A DNA stretch of 57,156 bases from Alphaproteobacteria bacterium HGW-Alphaproteobacteria-3 (lineage in GTDB: Bacteria > Pseudomonadota > Alphaproteobacteria > Parvibaculales > Parvibaculaceae), in assembly GCA_002842875.1 (NCBI GenBank), contig PHEF01000012.1, positions 1 through 57,156 on the forward strand, read 5' to 3'. Made by a program: the position numbers and the translations under genes. The notes beneath the pieces were generated by a model, which was not told the origin of the DNA, ran no database searches, and saw only the letters and a list, made by a program, of their open reading frames with translations. Below are positions 25,732 through 32,944 of the stretch, in pieces (the first letter of the stretch is position 1; the number at the start of each line of letters is the position of its first letter).

Positions 25732-25760
25732 CTGTCATCGTAATGTCACGCAACCGTCAC
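25732..25760 (+). promoter_or_regulatory. Pho-box-like triple repeat (copy 3)
   Basis: Heptamers CTGTCAT, ATGTCAC and CCGTCAC at an 11-base period, same strand as copy 2 and 149 bases downstream of it. The flanks are also similar, so the whole block looks duplicated. Confidence 0.5.
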
Positions 25761-26026
25761 GTTGGCGAAGGCGCATTCCATCACGGATGGAGGCGGCGGG
25801 GATAATCCGCCCTGCCTTCGCCCGCCCTGCCCTCGCGCGGGCGAGCGGCGAAAAATAATCCCCGTGGCTTTCGAGCACGCCGGAGAGGCGCAGAGAAAAC
25901 TTGTTGAGAATTCGCTGCGGGAGCGAGCGACAGGTCCGAATACGGGAGGACCGCATTGCGCCAAAAGCAACCTTTCGCCCTTGGCGGGCGAAGTCTAGTC
26001 TCTTCCCGAGACAATGGATGGAAGCC

Positions 26027-26302
26027 ATGAGCGATGCAGTCGGACCCGGCGATCTTGTTCTTTGCGTCAATGCCGCCCCGAACCATGTGACGGGCATGCC
26101 GGTGCCTCTGCAGGCCGGAGAGACCTACCGCGTTCTCGCCGTCATGGAATTTGCCTGCCCATGCGGGCGTTCCGATGCGCTGCTCGATGTCGGCGTCGAT
26201 TTCGCGTGGTGCCAGACCCGCTTCCGTCTCCTGCCCAAACCCAAGATGGAGAGCAAACCCCGGCGCGTTTCGGCACCCAAGGAGAAAGAGAGGGTTCGCT
26301 GA
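26027..26302 (+). CDS. Conserved small hypothetical protein with CPCG motif
   Basis: A 91-residue protein I cannot name. It opens with GDLVLCVNAAPN, a beta-rich start, then LQAGETYRVLAVMEFACPCG and a WCQTRFRLLP segment, ending in a basic tail. The three cysteines (one in ACPCG pair plus WC) could bind a metal. The pattern of a short turn-rich N-terminus followed by a Cys pair is reminiscent of small phage-related proteins found in proteobacterial genomes, but that is only a resemblance. I use the ATG at 26027, with GGA just upstream; ATG at 26018 is also in frame. It lies downstream of the two Pho-box-like repeats. Confidence 0.55.
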   Translation: MSDAVGPGDLVLCVNAAPNHVTGMPVPLQAGETYRVLAVMEFACPCGRSDALLDVGVDFAWCQTRFRLLPKPKMESKPRRVSAPKEKERVR

Positions 26303-27000
26303 ACAGCCGGCGAAGGTCTCACCGAACGACCTCGATGCGCAACGAGCGGACGGCCGGAATGGAACGGGCCGGCTTTGGCTGCAATAGCCTTCGTCAATTC
26401 CCGAGACCGGCGGCTCAACGCAAAGTCGCTTGAGACCGGCGAGATGTTTTGCATCGACATGACCCATCCTGTCGAGATGCGGCCTTCGCGGTGGCGTCCG
26501 GCATTGCGCCCGGCATTGCGGAAGGCGCGCGGGCGAGCGTCGAGGCGCATCTCGACCTGCTCTCGCCGGAGGAGGACGAGCGCGTGCTGCGCGAGGCGGG
26601 GTTTTCCGGCGTGACGATGTTTTATGCGGCGTTCACCTGGCGCGGCTGGGTGAGGTATGCGTGAGGGGGAGAGAGTGGCGGAAAAAGGTTTAGGCACGCA
26701 GAGGCGCAGAGACGCGGAGAAGGTTTGATGGCGTTTCGCGGTGGGGGAGCGCGACCGGTCTGGATACGGAAGGATTGCTATGCGCTAGGATGGGACGTTC
26801 ACAGGTGTGTTGTCTCTAGCGGCTGCAGAAAATGGATGCCTTCCGTCAGAAAGAAAAGGTCCCGTGCGGCTTAATGTGGAACCTTGAGGCGGATACCAAC
26901 AAGATCCAGCATGAGAGTGACACTGTAGGTGCGGAATAATTCAAGCAACGGTCTCTGTTGCGATTTGCAAACCACCGCGTGGACTTTTGGTAGGGCAGAC
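26303..27000. other. Degenerate intergenic stretch
   Basis: About 700 bases containing the methyltransferase remnant at 26449-26664 and, at about 26693-26727, a short GCAGAGGCGCAGAGACGCGG-type repeat common in bacterial intergenic DNA. The last 200 bases have lower GC and no gene I can support; the next real start is at 27001. Confidence 0.55.
26449..26664 (+). pseudogene. Methyltransferase C-terminal remnant
   Basis: An open frame of 71 codons whose last 45 read like the C-terminus of a class I SAM-dependent methyltransferase: a LLSPEEDERVLREAGF segment followed by FYAAFTWRGWVRYA. In intact relatives this part follows a Rossmann-fold SAM-binding domain with a GxGxG loop. No such domain is present upstream in any frame, so about two thirds of the gene is missing. 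It is therefore a decayed fragment, not a working gene. Confidence 0.55.
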
Positions 27001-27957
27001 ATGAACGGCTACAAATACCCAATCACGGAGTGTGACGTTTCAGACAAGAATGTTCTTAATACATACCGCGCCAAACGCACCACATGGGTTGACTGGCTGG
27101 AAGACGACGAGAACCACGCCATCTGGCCGGTTCTCACGCAGATGGTCTGGAATGAGGTTGCGTTCAATACGCTTGCCGGAATCGCCGATGCTGAGAGCGA
27201 AAGCTCATTGAACAATCCTCTAATTGTCGAAGCCATCGTCAACGGACATGTGGCAATGCAGGTACTTGCCATCCGCCGGCTTACCGACACGACCAAGAAC
27301 GTCCTCTCCCTCTCTAATCTCCTGCAGGATATACGGAGCAATCTCAAGCTTCTGACGCGCGAGAACTATGTCGCGTTCGACGGCCTGCCATACGATTACA
27401 AGAAAGCGGAAGAGGAGCATTTCAATACGCCCCGATCCGGCGTGACATGGCTCGCCACCACTGGACCGAACGCATTTAATGCAGCCCAAAGGGCGCATGA
27501 ACAGTTCGACCGCTTGAGCGGCGTCAACCCTGACCAAAGGACGCGCGATGACCGTATACCAGCAGAGATGATCGACACAATCCAACAGTGGATCACGGAC
27601 TGCGGCGCAAAGAAAATTGCCGGCTGGAGCCATAGCTATCTTGCACACGCCGGTTCGCTCTCATCGCGGCAGACGACTGCTGGTTATGGAGTGAGCGGGA
27701 CGAAGATCGGCAATGCGATCAAGGGGCTGGCGAAGGCAACGGAAGCCGTCTCGGCATATATCCTCTGTTCTTCCGGGAGGATGAACGCGTTGATGGCCAC
27801 GCCTCAGTTCAATCAGTTTGAAAGGCTGGAGAATGCAGCTCTGTCGAGCGCGAGCGTGGTAGATACATCACTGGTGTGGGACACGCTCACCCGCGAGTAC
27901 GACGGGTCTCTCGAAGAGGTTGAAAAGAAACTGATCTCGGGCATTAGCCCAAAATAA
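27001..27957 (+). CDS. Low-GC orphan protein, possible HEPN/AbiU2-like
   Basis: A 319-residue, mostly helical, soluble protein with no signal peptide. The stretch IRRLTDTTKNVLSLSNLLQDI (residues about 94-114), after a long helix, resembles the conserved core of AbiU2-type HEPN proteins, which act in phage abortive infection. I could not find an obvious RX4-6H catalytic motif, so the call is tentative. Its base composition is clearly lower in GC than the surrounding core genes and codon choice differs, suggesting horizontal transfer. I start it at the ATG at 27001; an earlier frame start at 26929 has no ribosome site. It has no operon partner: the next gene ends on the opposite strand at 28407. 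Confidence 0.6.
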   Translation: MNGYKYPITECDVSDKNVLNTYRAKRTTWVDWLEDDENHAIWPVLTQMVWNEVAFNTLAGIADAESESSLNNPLIVEAIVNGHVAMQVLAIRRLTDTTKNVLSLSNLLQDIRSNLKLLTRENYVAFDGLPYDYKKAEEEHFNTPRSGVTWLATTGPNAFNAAQRAHEQFDRLSGVNPDQRTRDDRIPAEMIDTIQQWITDCGAKKIAGWSHSYLAHAGSLSSRQTTAGYGVSGTKIGNAIKGLAKATEAVSAYILCSSGRMNALMATPQFNQFERLENAALSSASVVDTSLVWDTLTREYDGSLEEVEKKLISGISPK

Positions 27958-28102
27958 GGGAGATGTTGCAAATCGCCATTCTGCAATCGTGCTCAGCTTA
28001 TTTTTCGTAGAAGAAATCATCTTGGCTGACCTCAGCGTTCGGACGGGTGTCCGCTTCGGGTCACAAGAGGGCTTTGACTAAGCGCGGCCGGATTTGCGGC
28101 GG

Positions 28103-28139
28103 CGTGGATTGGGTCGCGGGAATAAATCCCGCGATGACA
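28103..28139. repeat. REP-like hairpin, GTGGAT...ATGACA family
   Basis: A CGTGGAT start, a stem TCGCGGG / TCCCGCGA around AATAAA, and a GATGACA end. The same plan, with a different stem, occurs at 37371-37407 and 42592-42627. Confidence 0.5.
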
Positions 28140-28290
28140 CTTGTTGTTGAGCGGGCGTAAAGGGCAACGGCGCGCATTGGCGGGGGCTCCGTGCCGTCGG
28201 CTGCGGCGAGCGGCGCGGCGAGTGGGTTCCGGCTTGCCGGGTTCCCGGCTTTCGCCGGGACAGGCAAGCCCGGCAATGACATTTTCAATG

Positions 28291-28322
28291 AAAAGGCCGG
28301 ATCGAACGATCCGGCCTTTTTG
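28291..28322. terminator. Bidirectional Rho-independent terminator
   Basis: A perfect 10-base stem GGCCGGATCG / CGATCCGGCC with an AA loop, flanked by AAAA on one side and TTTTT on the other. It can stop transcription from both directions. On the minus strand it lies about 85 bases after the acyl-CoA dehydrogenase stop. Confidence 0.85.
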
Positions 28323-28337
28323 TTTCGGGTGGCGCTG

Positions 28338-28398
28338 CCCCTCACCCTTCCGCGGCCTAAAGGCCGCTCCCTCCCTCTCCCCGGAGGGGAGAGGGGGA
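28338..28398. repeat. Dispersed CCCTCACCCTT repeat (copy 1)
   Basis: CCCCTCACCCTTCC, an internal GCGGCC/GGCCGC palindrome, and CCTCTCCCCGGAGGGGAGAGG as a second palindrome. A second copy with the same order and spacing is at 29669-29725, and the last part recurs near 37650. Such elements are common intergenic repeats in alphaproteobacteria. Confidence 0.55.
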
Positions 28399-28406
28399 AG
28401 GTTTTT

Positions 28407-29636
28407 TTATTTCCCCTTCGGGGCCTGGTTGAAGGGGAGGTCCTTGTCGACGCGGATTTCGCCCGGCAGGCCGAGGACGCGTTCGGCGACGATGTTGCGG
28501 AGGATTTCATCCGTGCCGCCGGCGATGCGGTAGCCGGCCGCGCCGATCCACTGCTCCGTATACGCACCTTCTGCCGGCGAGAGCTTGCGGTCGCGGATGA
28601 CGCCGCCCATGTCCTGCAGGTCCATGCCGAAGGAGCCGAGGTCCTGCATCTTCTTCGCGGCGACGATCTTGGAGATCGAGCTTTCGGGTCCGGGCGTCTC
28701 GCCGCGCGAGAGCGCGGTCAAGGTGCGGAAGCGCGTGAACTTCAACCCCTGCGCCTGCACATACCAGTCGGCGATGCGCTCGCGCACGCCGCCATGGCGG
28801 ATGGCGGGCTCACCGGCGATGTCGGTCTCGCGCGCGAGCTCGATCAGATCATCCGTGTCGGCATTGCCCTGGGAGCCGCCGACGGCGAGGCGCTCGTTCA
28901 TCAGCGTGGTCAGCGCGACCTTCCAGCCGTCGCCCGGATTGCCGAGACGCTGGCTGTCCTTCACGCGCAGATTGGTGAAGAAGACTTCGTTGAATTCCGC
29001 GCCGCCCGACATCTGCTTGATCGGGCGCACTTCGACGGCCGGGTCCTTCATGTCGATCCAGAACATGGTGAGGCCCTTGTGCTTCGGGACATTCGGGTCC
29101 GTGCGCGTGAGCAGGATGCCGTAGTCGCAGAAATGGGCGCCGGACGTCCAGACCTTTTGGCCGTTGATGACCCATTCGTCGCCATCCTTCTCGGCCCTGG
29201 TGCGGAGCCCCGCGACGTCCGAACCGCCGGCGGGTTCGGAGAAGAGCTGGCACCAGATCTCGTCGCCGCGCACGGCGGGGCCGACAAAACGCTGCTTCGC
29301 CTCATCCGAACCCCAGGCCATGACGGTCGGGATGCACATGCCGAGCCCGATGGCGAAGATACCGCCGGGGACGGCGTATTTCGATTCTTCCTGACCGTAG
29401 ATCACGTTGTTGATGGTGGTGCCGCCACCGCCGCCCCACTCCTTCGGCCATGTGATGCAGGCGTAACCGGCATCGGCCTTCTTTGCCTGCCAGGCTTTCG
29501 ACTGCGCGATCAGCTCGTCCAGATCCTTCGGCGGCGCGATGTCCCTGGCGTTTTCCTTGCGGATCGCGTTTTTATCCAGCCATGCGCGGACTTGCGCGCG
29601 GTAGGCGGCTTCTTCGGTGGTGTCGTTGAAATCCAT
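28407..29636 (-). CDS. Acyl-CoA dehydrogenase, likely catalytic subunit
   Basis: A 409-residue acyl-CoA dehydrogenase, which introduces a trans-2 double bond into an acyl-CoA using FAD. FAD-binding signatures are QLFSEPAGGSDVAG (about 130-143) and VWTSGAHFCDYG (162-173). The C-terminal YEGT motif that holds the catalytic Glu in medium-chain enzymes reads IAGGT here (371-375), so that Glu is absent. A Glu at about 248 in LMNERLAVG sits where isovaleryl-CoA and long-chain enzymes keep theirs, so it can serve as the base. The ATG at 29636 has GGGAG eight bases upstream. It follows a second dehydrogenase gene on the same strand, with a repeat between them. Adjacent pairs like this can form mixed tetramers, as in steroid degradation. 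Confidence 0.9.
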   Translation of the reverse strand: MDFNDTTEEAAYRAQVRAWLDKNAIRKENARDIAPPKDLDELIAQSKAWQAKKADAGYACITWPKEWGGGGGTTINNVIYGQEESKYAVPGGIFAIGLGMCIPTVMAWGSDEAKQRFVGPAVRGDEIWCQLFSEPAGGSDVAGLRTRAEKDGDEWVINGQKVWTSGAHFCDYGILLTRTDPNVPKHKGLTMFWIDMKDPAVEVRPIKQMSGGAEFNEVFFTNLRVKDSQRLGNPGDGWKVALTTLMNERLAVGGSQGNADTDDLIELARETDIAGEPAIRHGGVRERIADWYVQAQGLKFTRFRTLTALSRGETPGPESSISKIVAAKKMQDLGSFGMDLQDMGGVIRDRKLSPAEGAYTEQWIGAAGYRIAGGTDEILRNIVAERVLGLPGEIRVDKDLPFNQAPKGK

Positions 29637-29668
29637 TCTGGTTCTCCCGAGAGTCATTCTGTGTGGCA

Positions 29669-29725
29669 CCCCCTCACCCTTCCCACCTTCGGTGGGCCCC
29701 TTCCCTCTCCCCGCAGGGGAGAGGG
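29669..29725. repeat. Dispersed CCCTCACCCTT repeat (copy 2)
   Basis: CCCCTCACCCTTCC, CACCTTCGGTGGG hairpin and CTCTCCCCGCAGGGGAGAG hairpin, in the same order as copy 1 at 28338. It occupies most of the short gap between the two acyl-CoA dehydrogenase genes. Confidence 0.6.
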
Positions 29726-29744
29726 CGATGAGGGTCGCCTGCGA

Positions 29745-30872
29745 TCAGGCCGCGTTCTTCGCTTCAAGGCGCGAGACGAGTTTTTCCTTCCACTGGATCG
29801 GCGCACCGATCGTGAGGGCAAGGAGTTTCGCGCGGCGATAATGGAACTGGCAGTCGGATTCCCATGTGTAGCCGATGCCGCCATGCGTCTGGATGTTCTC
29901 CTGCGCGGCGAAGACATAGGCGTCGGAGCCCGCGATGCGCGAGGCGGAAGCGGCCTCGGTGAGTTCGGCGCCTTCGTCGTTCAGCATCATGGCGCCGAAA
30001 TAGGCGTTCGACTTCGCGAGTTCCTTCTTCACATACATGTCGGCGAGCTTGTGCTTGATCGCCTGATAGGAACCGATCTGGCGGCCGAAGGCGTAACGCT
30101 CGAGCGCATAGTCGCGCGCCATTTCGAGCGCGGCTTCGGCGCCGCCGACCTGTTCGAAGGCGAAGAGGACGGCCGCGCCGTCGAGCACGCGCGAAAGCTG
30201 CGACCAGCCCTCGCCCTGCTTGCCGCCCAGGATTTCGGCGGGCGCATCCTTGAAGGCGAGCGTGACGTGTTCGCGCGAGGGATCGATGGTGCGGACGGGC
30301 TCGGCGGAGATGCCGCCGGCCTTGAGATCGACGATGGCGAGCGAGATCGTCTGCTCACCGGAACCGCCGGTGTTGACGGCGACGATCGCGACATCGGCCG
30401 CGCCGCCATCGGTGACGGGCTGCTTCACGCCGCTGACCTTGCCGCCCGCGAATTTCGTTTCGATGTTGCGCGGGTGGGCGGTGTGCGTGCCTTCGGAGAC
30501 GGCGAGCGCGCCGACGATTTCGCCGCTGGCGAGTTTCGGCAGCCAGGCCTGCTTCTGCTTCTGCGTGCCGAAGAGCTTGATCGCCTCGGCGGCAAGATAG
30601 ATCGAGGAGGAGAAGGGAACGGGCGCGGCGGCGCGGCCGAGCTCTTCGGCGATGACGCAGAGCTCAAGCGCGCCGAGGCCGAGGCCGCCGAACTCTTCGG
30701 GAATGGCCGTGCCGGTGAGGCCCATCTCGACGAGGCCCTTCCAGACTTCCTTCGCATAGGGCTCGTCGCCATCGAGGACGCGGCGCGTGACGCTCATGGG
30801 GCACTTGTCGGCAAGGAACTTGCGGACCTGCTCCTTCAGCATCTTCTGGTCGTCGGAAAAATCGAAATTCAT
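29745..30872 (-). CDS. Acyl-CoA dehydrogenase, likely partner subunit
   Basis: A 375-residue acyl-CoA dehydrogenase family protein. The fold is complete: the helical N-domain with IPEEFGGLGLG, a middle beta domain, and a C-domain with RYAFGRQIGSYQAIKHKLADM and QTHGGIGYTWE. But the FAD-site block near residues 130-145 is weak (ALAVSEGTHTAHP instead of a SEPGAGSD-type motif). Neither place for the catalytic Glu is filled: VLDGAAVLF replaces the LERL-type site and LLALTIGA the YEGT site. It may therefore be a non-catalytic partner of the next gene. The ATG at 30872 has GGGAG seven bases upstream. This pair is the first operon downstream of the MarR region on the minus strand. Confidence 0.88.
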   Translation of the reverse strand: MNFDFSDDQKMLKEQVRKFLADKCPMSVTRRVLDGDEPYAKEVWKGLVEMGLTGTAIPEEFGGLGLGALELCVIAEELGRAAAPVPFSSSIYLAAEAIKLFGTQKQKQAWLPKLASGEIVGALAVSEGTHTAHPRNIETKFAGGKVSGVKQPVTDGGAADVAIVAVNTGGSGEQTISLAIVDLKAGGISAEPVRTIDPSREHVTLAFKDAPAEILGGKQGEGWSQLSRVLDGAAVLFAFEQVGGAEAALEMARDYALERYAFGRQIGSYQAIKHKLADMYVKKELAKSNAYFGAMMLNDEGAELTEAASASRIAGSDAYVFAAQENIQTHGGIGYTWESDCQFHYRRAKLLALTIGAPIQWKEKLVSRLEAKNAA

Positions 30873-31085
30873 GATGTCTCCCTTATCGCGCTCGAAGAGG
30901 CGCATTTTTTCCGGGTTCCCGCGCGATGGCGGGCAGCCGCAGCGTTGTTTGGCGCGCATTCTCACCGCATTGAAGGCACATGAAAAGACCCATGCGTTTG
31001 ACGCCGCGTCCGCTTGGGATGCGGCGGGGGGGGAGCGCGAATCCGGGGGCGATCGACCGGAAAACCAAACCCGGCCAGGCGGCTT

Positions 31086-31631
31086 TCAGCCTTCCCCCTC
31101 GCCCTCCTGCGCCTCGCCGGCTTCGAGGTTCGCCTTCATGCGGGCGAGCATCTGCACAAGGGTTTCGTATTCGGCGGCCGTGAAACCATCGAGTGCGGCG
31201 CCGAACATGGCGAAGGCGCCCGCCCAGAGCCGATCCTGCATCTCGTCGAGCGCGGGGGTGAGATAGACGCGGCGGACGCGGCGATCGGCGGGATCGGGAC
31301 GGCGGGTGACGAGGCCCTGCTCTTCCATCCGGTCGAGCGTGCGGCCCAGCGGCGCCTTTTCCATCAGGACGAGATCGGCGATTTCCGTCTGGGTGAGGCC
31401 GTCGCGCTGGCGAAGGGAGGCAAGGACGCGGGACTGAGGCACGGTGATGCTGGTGCCGGAGGCACGCAGGTGCCTGTCCCAGGCACGCTGGAGGAGCCGG
31501 AACACGTCGCGATGCAGCCAGCCGAACTCCTCATCGGGCGCCGCCATTCCTGTCTTTTTGCCGGCCATGGGGGGGGCGTCCTCCCAACTCTGTCCTTCCA
31601 TATCGTAACCATGGATACTATAATCTCGCAT
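31086..31631 (-). CDS. MarR family transcriptional regulator
   Basis: A winged-helix MarR regulator of up to 181 residues. The DNA-binding core is at about 60-125: LTQTEIADLVLMEKAPLGRTLDRMEEQGLVTRR with the wing RRPDPADRRVRRVYLTP. Flanking helices provide the dimer interface. Three start codons are possible: ATG at 31631 (GGCGG upstream), 31601 and 31568; the conserved family part begins after the last, so the true protein could be about 160 residues. It diverges from the RND efflux operon and overlaps its promoter region, where a palindrome lies at 31605-31618. If 31631 is used, the operator is inside the coding sequence, which favours the later start. It probably represses the efflux genes and releases on binding a phenolic or drug-like ligand. 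Confidence 0.82.
   Translation of the reverse strand: MRDYSIHGYDMEGQSWEDAPPMAGKKTGMAAPDEEFGWLHRDVFRLLQRAWDRHLRASGTSITVPQSRVLASLRQRDGLTQTEIADLVLMEKAPLGRTLDRMEEQGLVTRRPDPADRRVRRVYLTPALDEMQDRLWAGAFAMFGAALDGFTAAEYETLVQMLARMKANLEAGEAQEGEGEG
31605..31624 (+). promoter_or_regulatory. Candidate MarR operator with -10 box
   Basis: GTAACCATGGATAC (31605-31618) is a palindrome apart from one pair, followed directly by TATAAT (31619-31624), a perfect -10 box for the efflux operon. A weak TTCCAT -35 lies at 31596-31601. A repressor bound here would block RNA polymerase. The distance to the ATG at 31701 is about 70 bases. Confidence 0.55.
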
Positions 31632-31700
31632 AGAAGAATACCGCCAATGAGGCGGGGATGCCGCCGCCCGTTCGGCGCGCGAATTAACGGAACCTGGCCC

Positions 31701-32888
31701 ATGATTTTCCGGACCCGACCTTTTCCAACCCGCGCCGCGGGCTTCCTCGTGGCGGCGCTGGCGCTGATGCCGCTTGCCGGATGCGGCGAGGACGAACAGG
31801 CGTCGAGCGAGGAACAGGCGGCGGAGACTGTCGCCGTGTTCGAACGGCCGGTGACGCGCGAGGAACTGCTGGAGCCGGTGATCGGCACGGGCACCATCGC
31901 CGCGCACAAGACGACGCAGCTCGGGCCCCGCGTCGACGGCATCATCGAGGAAGTCATGGTGTGGGTCGGCGACCGGGTGAAGAAGGATCAGCCGCTCTTC
32001 CGCACGCGCGACACGGAATGGAAGCTCCGCGTGTCGGAGCTCGAAAACCAGGTGCAACTCGCGACGGCGGAATCCGGCAACATGCAAAAGGCATTCAACC
32101 GCGCAAGCGAGCTGCACACCAAAGGATTTGTGTCGAACGGCAAGCTCGACGATGCGCGCGCGGCCCGCGACACGGCAAACGCGAAACTCGGCATTGCCAA
32201 GGCGCAGCTTGCCGCCGCGCAGCAGGCCCTCACCGACTGCGTCGTCACCGCACCCTTCGACGGTGTCATCACCCGGCTCGATGTGAACGAAGGCAAGTTC
32301 ATGGCGACGCGTTCGGGTGGCGCGGGCCCTGCCCAGGGCGGCGTACTCGAGATCATGAAGATCGATATCGTGGCGGCGATCGTGAACGTGCCGGAAATCC
32401 ATCTCTCCAAATTCGAGCTGGGCACGAAGGGCAAGATCTTCCTCGACGGCATCGACAAGAGCTACGACTCCTACGTCATCATCATCAACGATCGGATCGA
32501 CCCGGTGACGCGCGCTGTCGAGGTGCGGCTGCCGATTGCGAACGAGGATTACGCGGTGAAGCCCGGCCTCTTCGCGCGGGCGGAAATCTATCCCGATCCG
32601 CGCGTTGTGCTGGCGCTCGCGCGCTCGGCGCTGATGGGCACGGAAGCGGCACGCTATGTCTATGTGAACGACAACGGACATGCGAAGCGCGCCGATGTGA
32701 CGGTGCGCCAGATCGATGCGACGCGCGTGGAGGTGCTGTCCGGGCTCAAGGAGGGCGACAAGGCGCTCGCCGGTCCGAATGCGGCGCTGCTCCTCGAAGG
32801 GACGCCTGTGCGGATCGAGGCGGACCCGTCCGCCCCGCAGACAATTGCCAAGGGAATGCCGGCGAACGCCGCGACAAGCGCGCAGTAG
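31701..32888 (+). CDS. RND efflux adaptor lipoprotein (HlyD/AcrA family)
   Basis: A 395-residue periplasmic adaptor. A lipoprotein signal ends in LAGC (Cys at about 28), so it is probably lipid-anchored. The lipoyl half motifs (GTGTIAAHKTTQLGPRVDG and CVVTAPFDGVITRLDVNEG) flank a coiled-coil hairpin rich in Ala/Gln at about 110-175, followed by a beta-barrel domain. This is the usual AcrA/MexA order. The ATG at 31701 gives a normal lipoprotein signal; the longer frame upstream is antisense to the MarR gene. It is followed 56 bases later by the pump gene and shares its promoter. Because the pump gene is frameshifted, the adaptor may be without its partner. Confidence 0.9.
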   Translation: MIFRTRPFPTRAAGFLVAALALMPLAGCGEDEQASSEEQAAETVAVFERPVTREELLEPVIGTGTIAAHKTTQLGPRVDGIIEEVMVWVGDRVKKDQPLFRTRDTEWKLRVSELENQVQLATAESGNMQKAFNRASELHTKGFVSNGKLDDARAARDTANAKLGIAKAQLAAAQQALTDCVVTAPFDGVITRLDVNEGKFMATRSGGAGPAQGGVLEIMKIDIVAAIVNVPEIHLSKFELGTKGKIFLDGIDKSYDSYVIIINDRIDPVTRAVEVRLPIANEDYAVKPGLFARAEIYPDPRVVLALARSALMGTEAARYVYVNDNGHAKRADVTVRQIDATRVEVLSGLKEGDKALAGPNAALLLEGTPVRIEADPSAPQTIAKGMPANAATSAQ

Positions 32889-32944
32889 AGCTCGCACCGG
32901 TGCGGTTTCGCGCTTCCTGGAAGCGCTGAGGGAGATAAAGTCCG

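Larger units (their letters stand above)
25523..26026. other. Gene-free intergenic region with repeats
   Basis: About 500 bases without a convincing gene. It holds two hairpin-forming palindromes of the TCCCCG/CGGGGA type, two Pho-box-like triple repeats about 150 bases apart, and one TGTATA-N5-TATACA inverted repeat. Open frames on either strand here lack family resemblance and look like chance. Confidence 0.6.
27958..28406. other. Intergenic region rich in hairpin repeats
   Basis: About 450 bases without a gene. It holds a GTGGAT...GATGACA hairpin at 28103-28139, a second inverted repeat around GCCGGGTTCCCGGC at about 28235-28280, a perfect terminator at 28291-28322 and a CCCTCACCCTT dispersed repeat at 28338-28398. 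Confidence 0.6.

Noticed and set aside
25500-25860. CRISPR array from the repeated blocks
   Set aside because: Only two blocks, 149 bases apart, with no uniform repeat-spacer pattern and no cas genes.
25781-26467. 228-codon minus-strand frame opposite the CPCG protein
   Set aside because: It has no recognisable domain and a composition unlike real genes nearby. The plus-strand protein has a sensible start and Cys motifs.
28191-30983. 930-codon plus-strand frame over the acyl-CoA dehydrogenases
   Set aside because: Long only because stop codons are rare in GC-rich DNA; both minus-strand genes have clear dehydrogenase domains.
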